From contig OZ038473.1 in assembly GCA_964036295.1 (NCBI GenBank), positions 8,711,501-8,775,500 on the forward strand: a stretch of 64,000 nucleotides of DNA, given 5' to 3'. Source of the stretch: Plumapathes pennacea. Lineage: Eukaryota; Cnidaria; Anthozoa; Antipatharia; Myriopathidae. Made by a program: the position numbers and the translations under genes. Under the pieces are notes generated by a model. That model was not told the origin of the DNA. It saw only the letters and a program-made list of their open reading frames with translations, and did no database searches. Shown here piece after piece: positions 25,381 to 37,135 of this stretch; the stretch's first letter is position 1, and every line of letters begins with the position of its first letter.

Positions 25381-25922
25381 TTAAACACGAAGGCGCGCTA
25401 TAAAAGGCCGTTGGCCCCGCCTCTTTCGACACCAAATTTGCATAATGTTTGCTGAATAGCACGTGCGCCTGCAGCGTTCAGAAGTCGCGCTGCCCATAAT
25501 AAAATTTCTCTGTAGCTTGGCGACTTAATGTGCACCTAAAAGTAAACACATGCGGGCAACTTCAATGTGGAGTTCTGGACGGAAGGATTTGAAACGAAAC
25601 TTTCCTTTTGGCTGCCAAAATACATTTTGAATTTCGCGGTGCAATGCGACGCATGGCTGCGCACCAATAATATTTAATTTCTTGCTTTGAAGATTATTCC
25701 TGGATTTTACTCAAATTGCACTCAAAATGAATGTTTATGTGATGGAAAATTCGTGAAGCAATATTATCTTGTTTTGCGTGGTTTTCAAGTACAAGGAAAA
25801 ACAAAATTTGGAAAATATTGGCTTTTTACTAATTGGGAGCTGTTGTCTCGGTCACTGTTGATTGACAAGTGGCTGTGCGCTTCCCTGGGAAGCGCCCTTT
25901 TATAGTGCGCCCTCGTGTTTAA
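25381..25922. mobile_element. Non-autonomous element with 30-bp terminal inverted repeats
   Basis: The left end TTAAACACGAAGGCGCGC and the right end (complement TTAAACACGAGGGCGCAC) match at about 27 of 30 positions and continue through CTATAAAAGG. The 480-bp interior has a short ORF with no recognisable domain. A related end motif (TTTTATAGTGCGCC then CGTTTAA) occurs inside the Mutator-like element near 49430. No target duplication was identified. Confidence 0.6.
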
Positions 25923-26196
25923 GCGAGTTTGTTAATTGACTTTGTTGAAAAAATATTCGTTTGCGAGTTCCGCATGCATAAGGGCAACTGTCATGTAATC
26001 ACAAAGTCAGTTGCATTTCTTTTCTTTCTTTTTTCAAAGTGGCGGCGGAGGGTTCTAAGTTTTTCATATAAAAATTGTTTTGTGCTGAACTATATAACTA
26101 TCCATGGGTCCGCTGTCTCTGATAGTCGTGAATGACATTTTTTGTTCTACAAATCCGCCACAAACACGTTGACTTGCCGGTGATGCCAGTTAGTAC

Positions 26197-28530
26197 CATG
26201 GATGAATAACAAGATCAGCGAAGTGATGCCAGACCGTGACTATCATCATCGCAAAGCCAGGAAATCAAATGCTTCTTATCACTGGGACATGTACAAAAAG
26301 CTAAGAAATTTTGTCAATAGAGAAGTCAAGGCTTCTAAATCCAGATACTATTGTGAACTAATAGAACAGAGTAAGAGAGACTCAAGCAGGACTTGAAAAG
26401 CAGTCAACGAAGCCTCATCACGTAGCAACAAATCCTCAAGCTTGCAGTGCATCATTGCTGATGGAGTACAACATACAGATGCCAAATCTAATGCTACAGC
26501 CCTCAATGTTTATTTCGCTTCTGTTGGAGAGTTTCTAGCTGCAAAATTTACATCTGCTCGCCATAGTGTGTTGCCCAAGCCTGCTCCTGTAACCAAGTTT
26601 GAATTGAAGGAAATAGAGGAGTCCTTTGTTCTCAAGCAACTTCTGGCCCTTAAGACCAACAAAACCATCTGTTTGGAAAAAATTAGCGCACGACTGATGA
26701 AAAGTGCGTCTCGCTTAATATACCCATCAGTCACGAGACTGCTTAATTCGTCAATTATAACCAACCGTTTCCCGGAAATCTGGAAATGTTCCAAGGTTAC
26801 GGCTCTTTTCAAATCAGGTAACCGTACCCATCCCGCAAACTATCGCCCAATATCGATCTTACCTACTCTGAGCAAGATTCTAGAGAGAGCCGTTCATACG
26901 CAGTCCTATGAATATCTGAACGCTAACAAATTGCTCACCAACAAGCAATTTGCTTATCGCCAAAAGTGTTCGATCATCACTGCCCTGTCCAGTTTTGCCC
27001 GACGAAGTCTTGAGCAATATGGAAAGCGGAAAGCTTTGCGGTGCCGTATTCCTAGACTTATCGAAGGCATTTGATACCGTGGACCACGGGATTTTACTTT
27101 CTAAACTACATGCCCTGGGTGCTTCCTCTGACGCTGTCAAGTGGTTCGAATCATACCTCACCAATACAATGCAGCGCACATCATGCGGAAATGAATTGTC
27201 AGATGTCCTTCCTGTTACCTTCGGAGTGCCCCAAGGAAGCATTTTAGGTCCGCTGCTGTTCCTTATACATAAACGATCTGCCCGGTATTACAAGCAACTG
27301 CAGTGTTTCTCTATTCGTGGACGACACCGTTCTATATTGTTATGCCTCGACTGTAACCGAGCTAGAAACAAATCTAAATGAAGATCTACTTAAGGGTGGC
27401 AACCTGGCTAAGTGAAAATAAGCTTACGCTCAATTTAGATAAAACTAAGTCAATGATTATAGGCAGTGACAGAAAATTACGAAACCTGACTCGAATGTCC
27501 GTCTCTGTTTACAATAAGGTAGTTTCAGCCGTTAGCAACTTTAAATACTTAAGTGTTACCATTGCTGCAAATTTCACCTGGTCTGAACATATTGACCGTA
27601 TTTCAGCTAAAATAAATCAACGCTTAGGTCTACTGCGAAGGATAAGGCATTTGTTACCACTCAGTGCGCGACTTCTTTTTACAACAGCCTTGTACTCCCC
27701 ATCTTCGACTACGCAGATACCGTAAAATCCCACGTTAAAGCCCCCCGGTTTTAAGCCCCCCCCCCCCGGATATAAGCCCATCCATTTTCTAACGAAGTTA
27801 TTATTCCGGATAGTGCGTTCCTTTACAAACATCAAAATTTTTAATCTAAAGTTATAGGCATAAACAAGTTGCTGTGGAGTTTAGAACAATAACTTTAAAG
27901 ATACCAAAGAAAGAAACAAATGTTCATGCATAATAACAACGCTACGAGTTCTGTTCCACTGTTCATATATACGTTTTATCTCGTCGTTCCGAAACAGTTT
28001 TTATTCCGCTTATATGCCTCCCCCCCGGATATAAGCCCCCCCCGTTTATAAGCCAACCCAAAACCCCTTATGAAGTTCTATAAGCCCAGGGCTTTAACGT
28101 GGGATTTTACGGTATTATATGGGGTGACAAGCACAATACAGCACTCATGGATAAACTACAAGTAACTGCAAAATAAAGCCGCCAAGATTATTTTAGGCAG
28201 ACCATTACTGTCATCCGCGACTGATGCACTCAATAGACTAGGATGGTCCACTCTAGAGCAACGCAGATTGTATCATAGGTGCTTATATGTTTTTAAATGT
28301 CTTAAAAATCTTACCTCGCATAATCTAGATCTATTGACCAACAGTGAGGTGCATAAGACACGAAACAGAGACAATTTAAGGTTACCGCGAGTCTCAAGGA
28401 ACTGGGGAAACAAAGACTCCAATACCAAGCGATATCAGACTGGAACAATCTTAACAGAGCAACAAGAAATGCAGATAGCATTTTCAGCTTTTAAACGTAG
28501 TTTTTTAATTAGTTGTAGATTTTAAGATTT
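26197..28530 (+). pseudogene. LINE (Jockey/CR1-like) ORF2 remnant, 5'-truncated
   Basis: The sequence begins in the linker between endonuclease and reverse transcriptase (KARKSNASYHWDMYKKLRNF), hits a stop near 26393, and continues through NYRPISILPTLSKILER, LDLSKAFDTVDHGIL (motif A), FGVPQGSILGPLLFL (motif B), SLFVDDTVLYC (motif C, the catalytic Asp pair) and WLSENKLTLNLDKTKSM. The frames change near 27020 and 27270. The C-terminal domain (LGRPLLSSATDALNRLGW, LEQRRLYHRCLYVFKC) resumes after a MITE insertion. With endonuclease missing and several frameshifts it cannot move. Non-LTR elements normally lose their 5' end at insertion, which explains the truncation. Confidence 0.85.
27720..28112. 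mobile_element. MITE nested in the LINE, TA target duplication
   Basis: Ends CCGTAAAATCCCACGTTAAAG and its inverse complement, flanked by TA (27718-27719 and 28113-28114). Interior has C-runs and repeated GGATATAAGCCC words. Removing the element with one TA rejoins the LINE codons exactly (FDYAD to IIWGD), proving that it entered after the LINE. Confidence 0.9.
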
Positions 28531-29290
28531 TAACTTTTTAACTTGTTGTTTTTGATATTTCTTATTTAGTTATGCTTGTATTTATAATCGTACTTTATAA
28601 CCCAGGACCTTTCTGTAAATCACTTATGTGAGAAAGCTTCCCAGGTTGTAAAATATCATTAACATTTTTTTTTAGTTGTGAACAGCCTTATTTATAGCCA
28701 ATCTATTTAACAAGAAAGGCTACATGTGTAACCAGACACAATCGCACAGGAATTATTGACTATAAGAATAATATCCTCAGTAGCTACACAAGGTAGGCAG
28801 GTAAGTTTAGCAGTCAGGCAAGGTGGCTGTGTTGAACATTGAGTAGTAAAATTAACTGTTTGATTATCGCTTGTTTTCTTACTCGATCCCTGAAAAAAAT
28901 TTCAAAAAATCTATTAAATTGAACGTTTGTTGTTTATTCACTTACATGAATTGCTGCAGTATTAATGATTTTGATTTTTTCAACAACCCTCTCCAACACA
29001 TGGAAAATGAAAATTTTATCCCAACGTTGATACTATACTTTTGTCAATTTTCAAGACTTTTTTTCTGCTTTAAACACCTACAATGAGAAAACACTTCAAT
29101 CAACCAGAAGCCAAACGTAATTTGTGACTGGTATTAACTATCAAAAACACCAATCCGCAGTGGAAAAAAACACAATCGCCACTTGCTTTCGTGAGCAGAT
29201 CACAATCGGGTTTTACTTTTGCCAGAAGACTGACCAAGGATGTTGTCAAATTGGTTCGACGATAAAATTAATCTTGCTGCCACGTAACTT
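28531..29290. other. Intergenic, LINE 3' flank
   Basis: AT-rich; probably the LINE 3' UTR to about 28680, then no recognisable feature. Confidence 0.4.
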
Positions 29291-29306
29291 TGAACTGCCC
29301 TGTTTT

Positions 29307-29393
29307 TAGCAGGCTCGGAAAAAAAAACAAAACCGACTCGTAAAAATACTCCGCCATATTGCACTCCTTCTCGTGTAATAACCTCTTTATATT
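29307..29393. repeat. Half copy of the 8.25-kb foldback MITE
   Basis: Shares GCAGGCT(T/C)G, AAAACCGACTCGTAAAAATACTCC, ATTGCACTCCTTC and CGTGTAATAACCTCTTT with the right arm of the element at 8249-8386. Only one arm is left. Confidence 0.75.
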
Positions 29394-29539
29394 CACATTT
29401 TGATCGTTTAAAACTTCTTAAATTCATCCTACGTAATTGTAGCCATGCCAGTTGAGCTTCTTCGTACTTCCGTGAAAAGTAGAGGTGAAATGCGCAGTTT
29501 TCTGTTAGTATAAGAAGAAACTTGTTTGTTGTGAACTCT

Positions 29540-29715
29540 GCAATGGTGTTCAGGTGGAATCTTTCTGTGGTCTGTAATCGTCCAAGTCGCTGTGTGCGTT
29601 GTCAGCAGGGTTGCTGCAATGTTGCCTCACACCTAGAAAGATGGCGAAGTTCTGAAATCTTAGTCGGATAACATCTGTTTAAAAGACAGTTTTCTATTTT
29701 ATAAAAATGCTAATA
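29540..29715 (-). pseudogene. Diverged copy of the GPCR upstream leader
   Basis: Plus-strand blocks CTGTAATC(G/A)(T/C)CCAAGTC and TTGTCAG, then ACA(T/C)CTGTT(T/C)AAAAGA and TAAAA(A/G)T(G/A)CTAAT, occur in the same order here and at 24835-24975, upstream of the GPCR pseudogene. The receptor coding part is missing downstream (29430 and below). Confidence 0.5.
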
Positions 29716-29802
29716 AACACGCTTTTTCTGGTTTGTTTGGCTTTGCAAATTGATACGCGCGCCAGCTATTAGCAGTTTTCAATTTCAAATTACTGCACTC
29801 TT

Positions 29803-30137
29803 AGGCCCCGTCCACACTAATCCGGATAAAATTGAAAATGGAGTTTTCATAGGAAAGCGCATTGAAAGTTGTCCGTCCACACTATCGTTTTCGAATCGTT
29901 TTCGCTGACGCTGGATCGATCGAAAACGCTAAACTCCCGAATTAAGCATGCGCATCATGATTTCGAAAAGCCCCGTTTTTCGCCGTCCACACTACAGCAT
30001 GAAACTGGAGTTTTCAAAAATATCCACTCTGGAGAGCGTTTTCGAAAATATCCGTTTTCGGTCACCGAAAACGCGTCTTAGTGTGGACGGGAGGCCAAAA
30101 CGGATAAATAAATATCCGTTTTCAAATTTATCCGGAG
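29803..30137. mobile_element. MITE with CCGTCCACACTA ends
   Basis: GGCCCCGTCCACACTAATCC on the left and AGTGTGGACGG plus TTATCCGG on the right, with many GAAAACG/CGTTTTC words, give a strongly foldable unit. The end motif is of a kind frequent in invertebrate hAT-like MITEs, but the superfamily is not proven here. Confidence 0.6.
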
Positions 30138-30639
30138 TTTAATCGGGGGCACTCGTCCATGACAAACTTGGATCGTAACCTTTTTGGATCGTGGCTTTTG
30201 TGCGATTCCTTTAAAACTTTGAGAAACGTTGCAGCTATCATTCAGCAATAAGAAGGTGGAATTCGATTTGACTAGGGTAAATCTTTTCAGTGATATTATA
30301 GCTTAAGTGGACAGCACTTTTTGAACAAAATTGCATCCAGTGAAAAATTTTACTGGTATATGTTTGTTAAATTTGTGGAGTCAGCTTTGTCAGCCCGTTT
30401 TTCAAAGCACGATTAGGTTAATTCTGGAATAGGTCTAAACTTTCTTGTCGCTGATTTATAAGCCTGAAAATGTGAAATTATACGCTTGCCCCATCCTATT
30501 TACTGATGTTTTAACTTATGTTTCTTGTGTTTTTGTTTGCGTTTTGTCCGAGCTGTACAGTGCTTACAGGTGTTGACTTTTGTTTGTTTATTGTTTGTTT
30601 GTTTGTTTGTTTTATTGACATCCGTGTGCTTCTCACACG
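30138..30639. other. Intergenic with a (GTTT)n run
   Basis: No gene seen. A GTTT microsatellite occupies about 30580-30612. Confidence 0.45.
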
Positions 30640-31242
30640 AGGACAAGAGTTTGTTTGTCTTGGGGTCTGAAACGGGTGGCGTGTTCAAATGTTCCACGAA
30701 CTCCAGAGGACCTAGAGCTACGGGAAAATTTTGTTTTTCCAAGAATGAAGCCCTGTAATTCAAACCTGTCTTTAGGCCCTTTGCTCTTTGCGTGCTTCGA
30801 GGGGCAACCTTTTCCTTCGCACTTTGTGCTTTTTTCTCTCAACTTTCTACATCTCTAATCCATTTTGCAGATGTTCAGAGTTCCGTAGATCTCCGCTCTC
30901 TCGTCACGTTCGCCTTTTCTCCTCACTACGGCCCTGTCTTCTCTGTGGACTGTTCGCCTTATCACAGGAATCTGTTTCTGTCGTGCGGCACGGATGCCTC
31001 TATCAGGCTCTACTCCATGCTACAGGTCAGTTAGACAAGCAGAGGCAGCCACTGTTTGTTTCTACGTGTTGCCGCTGCGCGGACTCAGTGTCCCGTTGTA
31101 TATCTCTGTCTGTCCTCTTGTTTTTCTTTTAGCTCTGATGAGAAAGTGTCTTACTAGACAGAAATTGAATGAATGAATAAACGAATAACTTTATTATAGT
31201 GTCATAAGTCCTTTAGCATCACTAGTACTAACTATGTGCACG

Positions 31243-31290
<48 letters not shown>

Positions 31291-32158
31291 TGCTTACCTC
31301 AGTAACTGTTTTTCATTTTTCCTCTGTTGCAGGTAAATCGTATCAATCCCGTCACTATTCTAGATGTGCCGCCTCAAAGTCCAGTTTACGCCTTAGAACA
31401 CAATACTAAAAGGTAGATGTACGTCCGGCACTTATAAAACACTTATCACCAATTACAAAAGGATATTAAACGATAGTGATTGTTACAGTAGAGCGGTTTT
31501 CGGATGATTATGGAAAGTAATCGTGTGCATGATTGCTTTGGTTTTGCGTTTGTTACGCTTTTGGATTGATCCAAAGTACCCGGCATTTTTAACCAATCAG
31601 GAACAAAAGTAAGACACGGTTGCCATATGCTAACGCAAGCATTCTCGCTAATTCTCGTCTTCTTCGAAGTAAAACCGGTAGCAAAGTTGTTGTTTCTTGT
31701 TGGTTAAAAGTGTTTTCCTGCAGCTTTTGTGATTGGCGTTTGTAACATTACTTTAGTTTTGGTTTTACGAAAGTCTTCCGAAAACTACTCTAATATCGAC
31801 AATGACCTGCGGGTGGTCAAACGGTGAGAAACGTGCGCCAGCTCGCGTGTGAATTAAATTTGAGTTCGATCAAAGACAACGAAAGAAACAGCAAGTCAAA
31901 ACGAGTTTACCCAGTGGGTGGCCAATTGAAGCCGCATGCTAGTTACCAGGCTCATTCTCTACCTTGCGTAGGGAGAGCATCCCGGGAACGAGGGTGCGCG
32001 AGTAACCTGTTTGTTTCTTCTCCAGACGTCAGCTGGTTGCTACGGGAGACGCCGAAGGTTTCCTCAAAATCTGGAGACTTGATGACGAGCTGACCAATCA
32101 GGGAACTAGGGAGATGGATGTTCTCACAGACCTTGCGAATGCGCAAACAACGGAGTAG
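30640..32158 (+). pseudogene. DYNC2I2: WDR34 (DYNC2I2) 3' portion, copy 1; one exon missing
   Basis: Recognisable exons of the cytoplasmic dynein-2 (intraflagellar transport) intermediate chain WDR34: about 30640-30755 (SLFVLGSETGGVFKCS), 30871-31025 ([37 protein letters not shown]), 31333-31412 (QSPVYALEHNT) and 32026-32158 (RQLVATGDAEGFLKIWRL to a TAG stop). The last three have proper GT-AG borders. In human WDR34, from memory, a WD blade (KYLFAVRWSP) lies between YSMLQ and the SPVY exon; here the 307-bp gap contains only a TG microsatellite and no such exon. The first exon-like piece has no donor in the right phase. Further upstream blades are not seen in the window. This is therefore a partial gene, probably dead; a real copy may lie elsewhere. 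Confidence 0.75.
31244..31289. repeat. (TG)n microsatellite at the duplication edge
   Basis: About 23 TG units. The homology between the two segmental-duplication units begins immediately to its right, so the microsatellite marks or caused the breakpoint. Confidence 0.9.
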
Positions 32159-32960
32159 ACAATCACGTGGGTACTATTGTACAGGGGGTGGGGTAGGTGG
32201 GGGATTTTTGCACAAGACAATAACAGCCAACACTTGCAGTCCTGTAATAGCGGACTAAAAAAACGTCTCGCGACAAAATGGGAAAGTTATACGCTAAAGA
32301 GATAGCAGGGTTCACATGGTCATGGAAAGCCACGAAATTCTAGGCTTGGAAGAGTCATGGATATTAGGAAAACGTGTTCAGGTCATGGAATATTCGTGCC
32401 CATGTCTCTGTACGAACCCCAGATGTGTCCCTCTATGTACCTCCAGGATTGTATTGTGGAAGCCTATAGTCGTGAGCGCGGAAGAGGATGGCGCGCAGAG
32501 AATGGGGCCGCAGTCGTGAGCTCCCACAATATGATTTTGGCAGGAAAAGGAGGGACTGGTCGCAGTCTACTCAAAAATTAAGACGCCGAACTTTCCATGC
32601 CGGACCCGAATCAATGCAACTGAGCAAAAGCCACTGTTTGAGCTAATGTGCATCGCGTTTGGCTCATGAAAAGTTTGCCGCCTGAACTGGGCCTCCCTTG
32701 AGTAAGGCATAGATAGCTGAGTGTGAATCATTAGTTGTTATATAATAATGTTTGTAATGTACTGGATTGACAATTGTCTAAAGTAACATTACTCAGTTGT
32801 AAATTGCACTGAAAAACTATAAGGGAGTCCAAAAAATAATTTGCAAATAATACATCACAGAAGCTTCATCTAACAAAAATCGACCCAATTAGTGTTAGGT
32901 AGCTCCTTCATTCACAAAAGAAAGTCGATACTTCTTCGTGTTTGCACTGGTTATTTGAAT

Positions 32961-33166
32961 AACCCTTTCACTCCAAAGCTCAAAATGCAGATTCTCCCAA
33001 CCCAGGAAGAAGAAAATGTATAAGTGATGTGGTGAGAATTGATCGTGCAATCAGCTTTCAACTGAGCAAACTATCAAGTGACAAATTCTCCCTACGGTGT
33101 CATATATTGCTAATGAGAGATTGAAGGAGAAAATTGAACTTGATCACTCTTGGGAGTGAAAGGGTA
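32961..33166. mobile_element. MITE, AACCCTTTCACTCCC family, copy 4
   Basis: Bounded by AACCCTTTCACTCC and GGGAGTGAAAGGGT. It ends 27 bp from the TPR-CHAT stop codon, so the transcript's 3' UTR must run into or end within the MITE. Orthologous to the copy at 40686-40891. Confidence 0.85.
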
Positions 33167-33192
33167 AAGTCATACAGCACTTTATCGTGGTC

Positions 33193-36100
33193 TCATGACT
33201 TACGGAAAGGAACGACATCGCCTCCGATGAGGACAAAGGGAGCCCAGTAACGGGGATGATGGAACCTCGTGTCCCCTCTCATGGCTGTCATGGCGTTATG
33301 GAGTGCTTCACTTGCTCTTTCTCCTTCAGTCAGATGCTCGTAGAACTCCTTCATGAAGTACACGGTGGCTGCGTCGCTAATTGCCCAAAGCGACACGAGA
33401 ACTGCCCGAGCTCCAGCTCCGAGGAACGCCCGAGCGATGCCGACTACTCCTTCACCTCGGACTTCTCCACGGCCACTGTGACAACAACTGAGGACAACCA
33501 GTGATGCCCTCATGCGTTTGCCTTCAAGATCGGATATCATCAACATGACATTTTCCTTGGTTCTCTTTGTACCAGGACTTGGGGCAAACAAGATTTCTCC
33601 CCTCTCCCTATCACCATGAGCCGCAATGTGGATTAAATTGGCACTTTCAAATTTTTCCAAGAATTTTATTTTGGTCGCATATTTCCCAGTGAAGATCTGA
33701 CCGTTAATGTGACCAGCAACTGCTTTGGCTTCCAGTTTTGCATTTTTTAATCTGGGCACAGGGATTGTCTCACCATCCTTCTCAATGTAACCCACCTCTG
33801 GATCTCCAATGATCAAAGGACGGGCTGCACCTTCCAGGTCCTGCGGATGCTCTAAGATCGTTTTCGCTGTTGCTAACGAGGGAACCAGTCTTACTCGCAA
33901 GGTCTCTACCACGTAGCGTCCGTTTTCGTTCATGAGAGCGGCGAATGGAACCAAAGCGATAGGGCCGTCGGGCACGATGACAACGGATGATTCTTTTAAA
34001 AACTGAAGCACTGGGTTAAGAAGAATCTGATGCAGTTCTTTTAGCACACTGTTCAGCTCCGCTTCTTTGTCTGAGCCTGCAGTTGCTGCCTCACTGCTAG
34101 ACGGCGTTTCAGTTGGTGTTTGGTCAGTTTGAGAAGTATCGAGAGGGCGAGCTCGATCTCCAGATAGTTGTAAACTAGACCAAACTGAAGGTATTGCTAA
34201 AGACTGCATTACGAGTCTGGCATCGTTCTTAGCCTGTTTTAAAACTTCTTCTGGATAAAGAAACGACAACGAGCGGTCTTCACACTCAATAGTGCAACCT
34301 GATCTTAGTAAACTCATTGCCTTCTTGATCAGCGATTCTAGATTTGTAAGTTTTGAAACTAGACTGTCCTCTGACGGATTTTTATGAGCTTGCAGTGGAG
34401 CATTCGCAGTAAATTGCGTCTGGACATTTCCACAAGGCTGTATCACCCACCTAATGATTGTATTGCCCACGCCGAGTCCATATAAAAGGACTGTATCACT
34501 CAGGGCTTTGACCACCTCAAGAATTTCACTCAGGTCCAAACATTTGCTTGTAATGACGTCAGCACACCGGATACGATAACTGGTAAGGATTAGTTGTGCC
34601 AAGGCTTTCGAGCGTCCCCTTTCAGCAACAACGAGAGCTTCTTCGTGTTTGTCTTGGATGAGGAGAATTCGGATCATCAGTTTATAGGTCTTAATGAAAA
34701 TATCGATAAATGAGATTTTTTCTGGATCTTTCTTTCTGACATTCTCAAATAATGTCTCGAAACATTTCAACGCCTCTTCACATGCACATTCTCCGATTTC
34801 GTACTGCTGTATGATCATATAAGAAACAGCAAGGTTATGATAAGAAAGTGCTTCACTAGACTTTCTTCCAGTCTGTTTTGCAATACTTAAGCCCCGTTTA
34901 AAATGTTCTATAGCCTTGTCGTACTGGCCGAGTGTAGCATAACAGGTCCCAAGGTTTCCATAAGCACGGCCTTCTCCTGCTTTGTCCCCAGTCTGTTTTT
35001 CGATATTCAGGCGCATTTCATGATACTTTATAGCCATGTCGCACTGGCCGAGTGAACGATAACAGGTCCCAAGGTTTCCATAAGCACTTCCTTCTCCTGC
35101 CTAGTCCCCAACCTGTTTTGCGATATTCAGGTGCATTTCATGATACTTTATAGCCTTGTCGCACTGGCCGAGTGAATGATAACAGGTCCCAAGGTTTCCA
35201 TAAGTACTTCCTTCTCCTGCTTTGTCCCCAGTCTGTTTTGCGATATTCAGGTCCATTTCAAGATACTTTGTAGCCTTGTCGTACTGGCCGAGTGAATGAT
35301 AACAGTTCCCAAGGTTTCCATAAGTACGTCCTTCTTCTGCTTTGTCCCCAATCTGTTTTGAAATGTTCAGGTACATTTCATGATACTTTATAGCCTTTTC
35401 GTACTGGCCGAGTGAAAGATAACAGTTCCCAAGGTTTCCATAAGCACTTCCTTCTGCTGCGTTGTCCCCAATCTGTTTTGCAATATTCAGGTCCATTTCA
35501 TGATACTTTATAGCCTTGTTGCACTGGCCGAGTGAATAATAACATATCCCAAGGTTTCCATAAGCACTTCCTTCTCCTGCTTTGTCCCCAGTCTGTTTTT
35601 CGATATTCAGGCGCATTTCATGATACTTTATAGCCTTGTCGTACTGGCCGAGTGAACGATAACAGACCCCAAGGTTTCCATAAGCACTTCCTTCTCTTGC
35701 TTTGTCCCCAGTCTGTTTTGCGATATTTAGGGTCATTTCAAGATACGTTATAGCCTTGTCGTACTGGCCGAGTGAATGATAGCAGGTCCCAAGGTTTCCA
35801 TAAGCACTTCCTTCTCCTGCTTTGTCCCCAGTCTGTTTTGCGATATTCAGGTGCATTTCATGATACTCTATAGCCTTGTCGCACTGGCCGAGTGAACGAT
35901 AACAGTTCCCAAGGTTTCCATAAGTACTTCCTTCTCCTGTCTTGTCCCCAATCTGTTTTGCGATATTCAGGGTCACTTCAAGATACTTTATAGCCTTGTC
36001 GTACTGGCCGAGTGAACGATAACAGTTCCCAAGGTTTCCATAAGCACTTCCTTCTCCTGCCTTGTCCTCAATCTGTTTTGCGATATTCAGGTGCATTTCA

Positions 36101-36360
36101 AGATACTTTATAACCTTGTCGTACTTGCTGAGTGAACGATGACATATCCCAAGGTTTGCATAAGCCCTTCCTTCTCCTGCCTTGTCCCCCGTCTGCTTTG
36201 CGATATTCAGGTCCATTTCGTGATGTTTTATAGCCTGGTCGTACTGGCCAAGGGTGTGATAATGGTCACCAAGCTGTGCGTGTATATCCCCCTGAAGTGC
36301 CTTGTCTTCTTTGGCCTCTGCGATTTTCAGAGACTTCATTAGAGAACTTATTTTCTCCAT
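33193..36360 (-). pseudogene. TPR-CHAT protein, copy 1, interrupted by one in-frame TAG
   Basis: One continuous frame of 1056 codons from ATG at 36360, broken only by TAG at 35101-35103 (codon 420), where neighbouring repeats have AAG/AAA (GDKAGEG becomes GD*AGEG). The N-terminal part holds about 12 TPR units of 40 residues (consensus KAIKYHEMHLNIAKQ, then YGNLGNCYHSLGQYD). A linker and a C-terminal CHAT domain follow with HIAAHGDRERG (His) and LSCCHSGRG (Cys), and the CHAT signature GIARAFLGAGARAVLVSLW. A TTTTCAG acceptor at about 36399 suggests an upstream non-coding exon. Without the stop it would make 1055 residues. It may be a recent pseudogene, a truncated TPR-only product of 419 residues (a possible decoy lacking protease), or a sequencing/assembly error. 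The downstream half has its own ATG at 35037 and stays open for 614 codons. Confidence 0.85.
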
Positions 36361-37120
36361 AATAGTGTGAGCCGATGCTGTAATCAACTGTAATGTTCTG
36401 AAAAGGATGATATAATTGTTACTCTAAGTCGGGTATGGGAACCATTACTTTTAAAAGAAATTGATTTAAGTATAAGCAGTTAACCTGTGTCTTCTTTACA
36501 TCAAGCAGGGAACTGGAGAATATGTCGATGGTCCGTTAATAATTTTCGATTTGCGTCCAGTTTCTTTTTAGTGACCGAAAGACCTATAAATAACTGGTAA
36601 TGCCATTACAAAGTTAAAAGTAAAAATTCACCAATAAAATCAACTCCATAGTTTGAGTAGGAAACAAAACCACGCAGAATAAGAAAAAACGCTAATATTT
36701 CCGAGAATGTCCAGCGAAGAAAATAGAGCAAAGAAATGCCGTTTTGGCAGACCCCAGTTTGTTCCCTCTTCAAATGATAAAATTTCCTGGGGTTTTATTG
36801 AAACGTATCCTCTGCGTCAATGGTGCTTGACATATCATCGCAACTACAGCGCTGAATTTATCTTCTGGCCTTAGCTCCTCGTGTCTTTAATATTGCAACT
36901 GCGATATATACGGCGAGTACATCATGATGATAACAGTGTTTGATTGATTTCGTTTGTGTACTTTAACGAGCGACTCTACGATGAACATAAATATCCACAT
37001 AACAGACAAACCGACGTACCTTTCATCAGGACTGACTCAGGAAGTGATTCACAGACTTTTCATCAATGGAGTATAAAGACTTCAACACAACTGTCGTACG
37101 TCTTACATCCCTTGATCTGC
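36361..37120. other. Upstream region of TPR-CHAT copy 1 (probable 5' UTR intron)
   Basis: No ORF. On the minus strand a donor-like AAAG/GTACGT at about 37018 and an acceptor TTTTCAG at about 36399 would splice a short leader exon to the coding exon. The same signals exist in copy 2. Confidence 0.5.
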
Positions 37121-37135
37121 CAGCCCTTTTATATC
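37121..37135 (-). promoter_or_regulatory. TATA box candidate for TPR-CHAT copy 1
   Basis: Minus strand GATATAAAAGGGCTG, followed by a conserved leader (GGCAGATCAAGGGATGTAAG). It lies about 760 bp upstream of the coding ATG. The same arrangement at 45620-45632 upstream of copy 2 supports it. Confidence 0.55.

Noticed and set aside
33256..33504. 82-residue plus-strand frame opposite the CHAT domain (same at 40981-41229)
   Set aside because: Exact antisense shadow of conserved CHAT codons; its identity in both copies follows from the DNA duplication.
35101..35103. TAG as a recoded amino acid or programmed readthrough
   Set aside because: No evidence for recoding; the same position is Lys in sister repeats and a one- or two-base change explains it.
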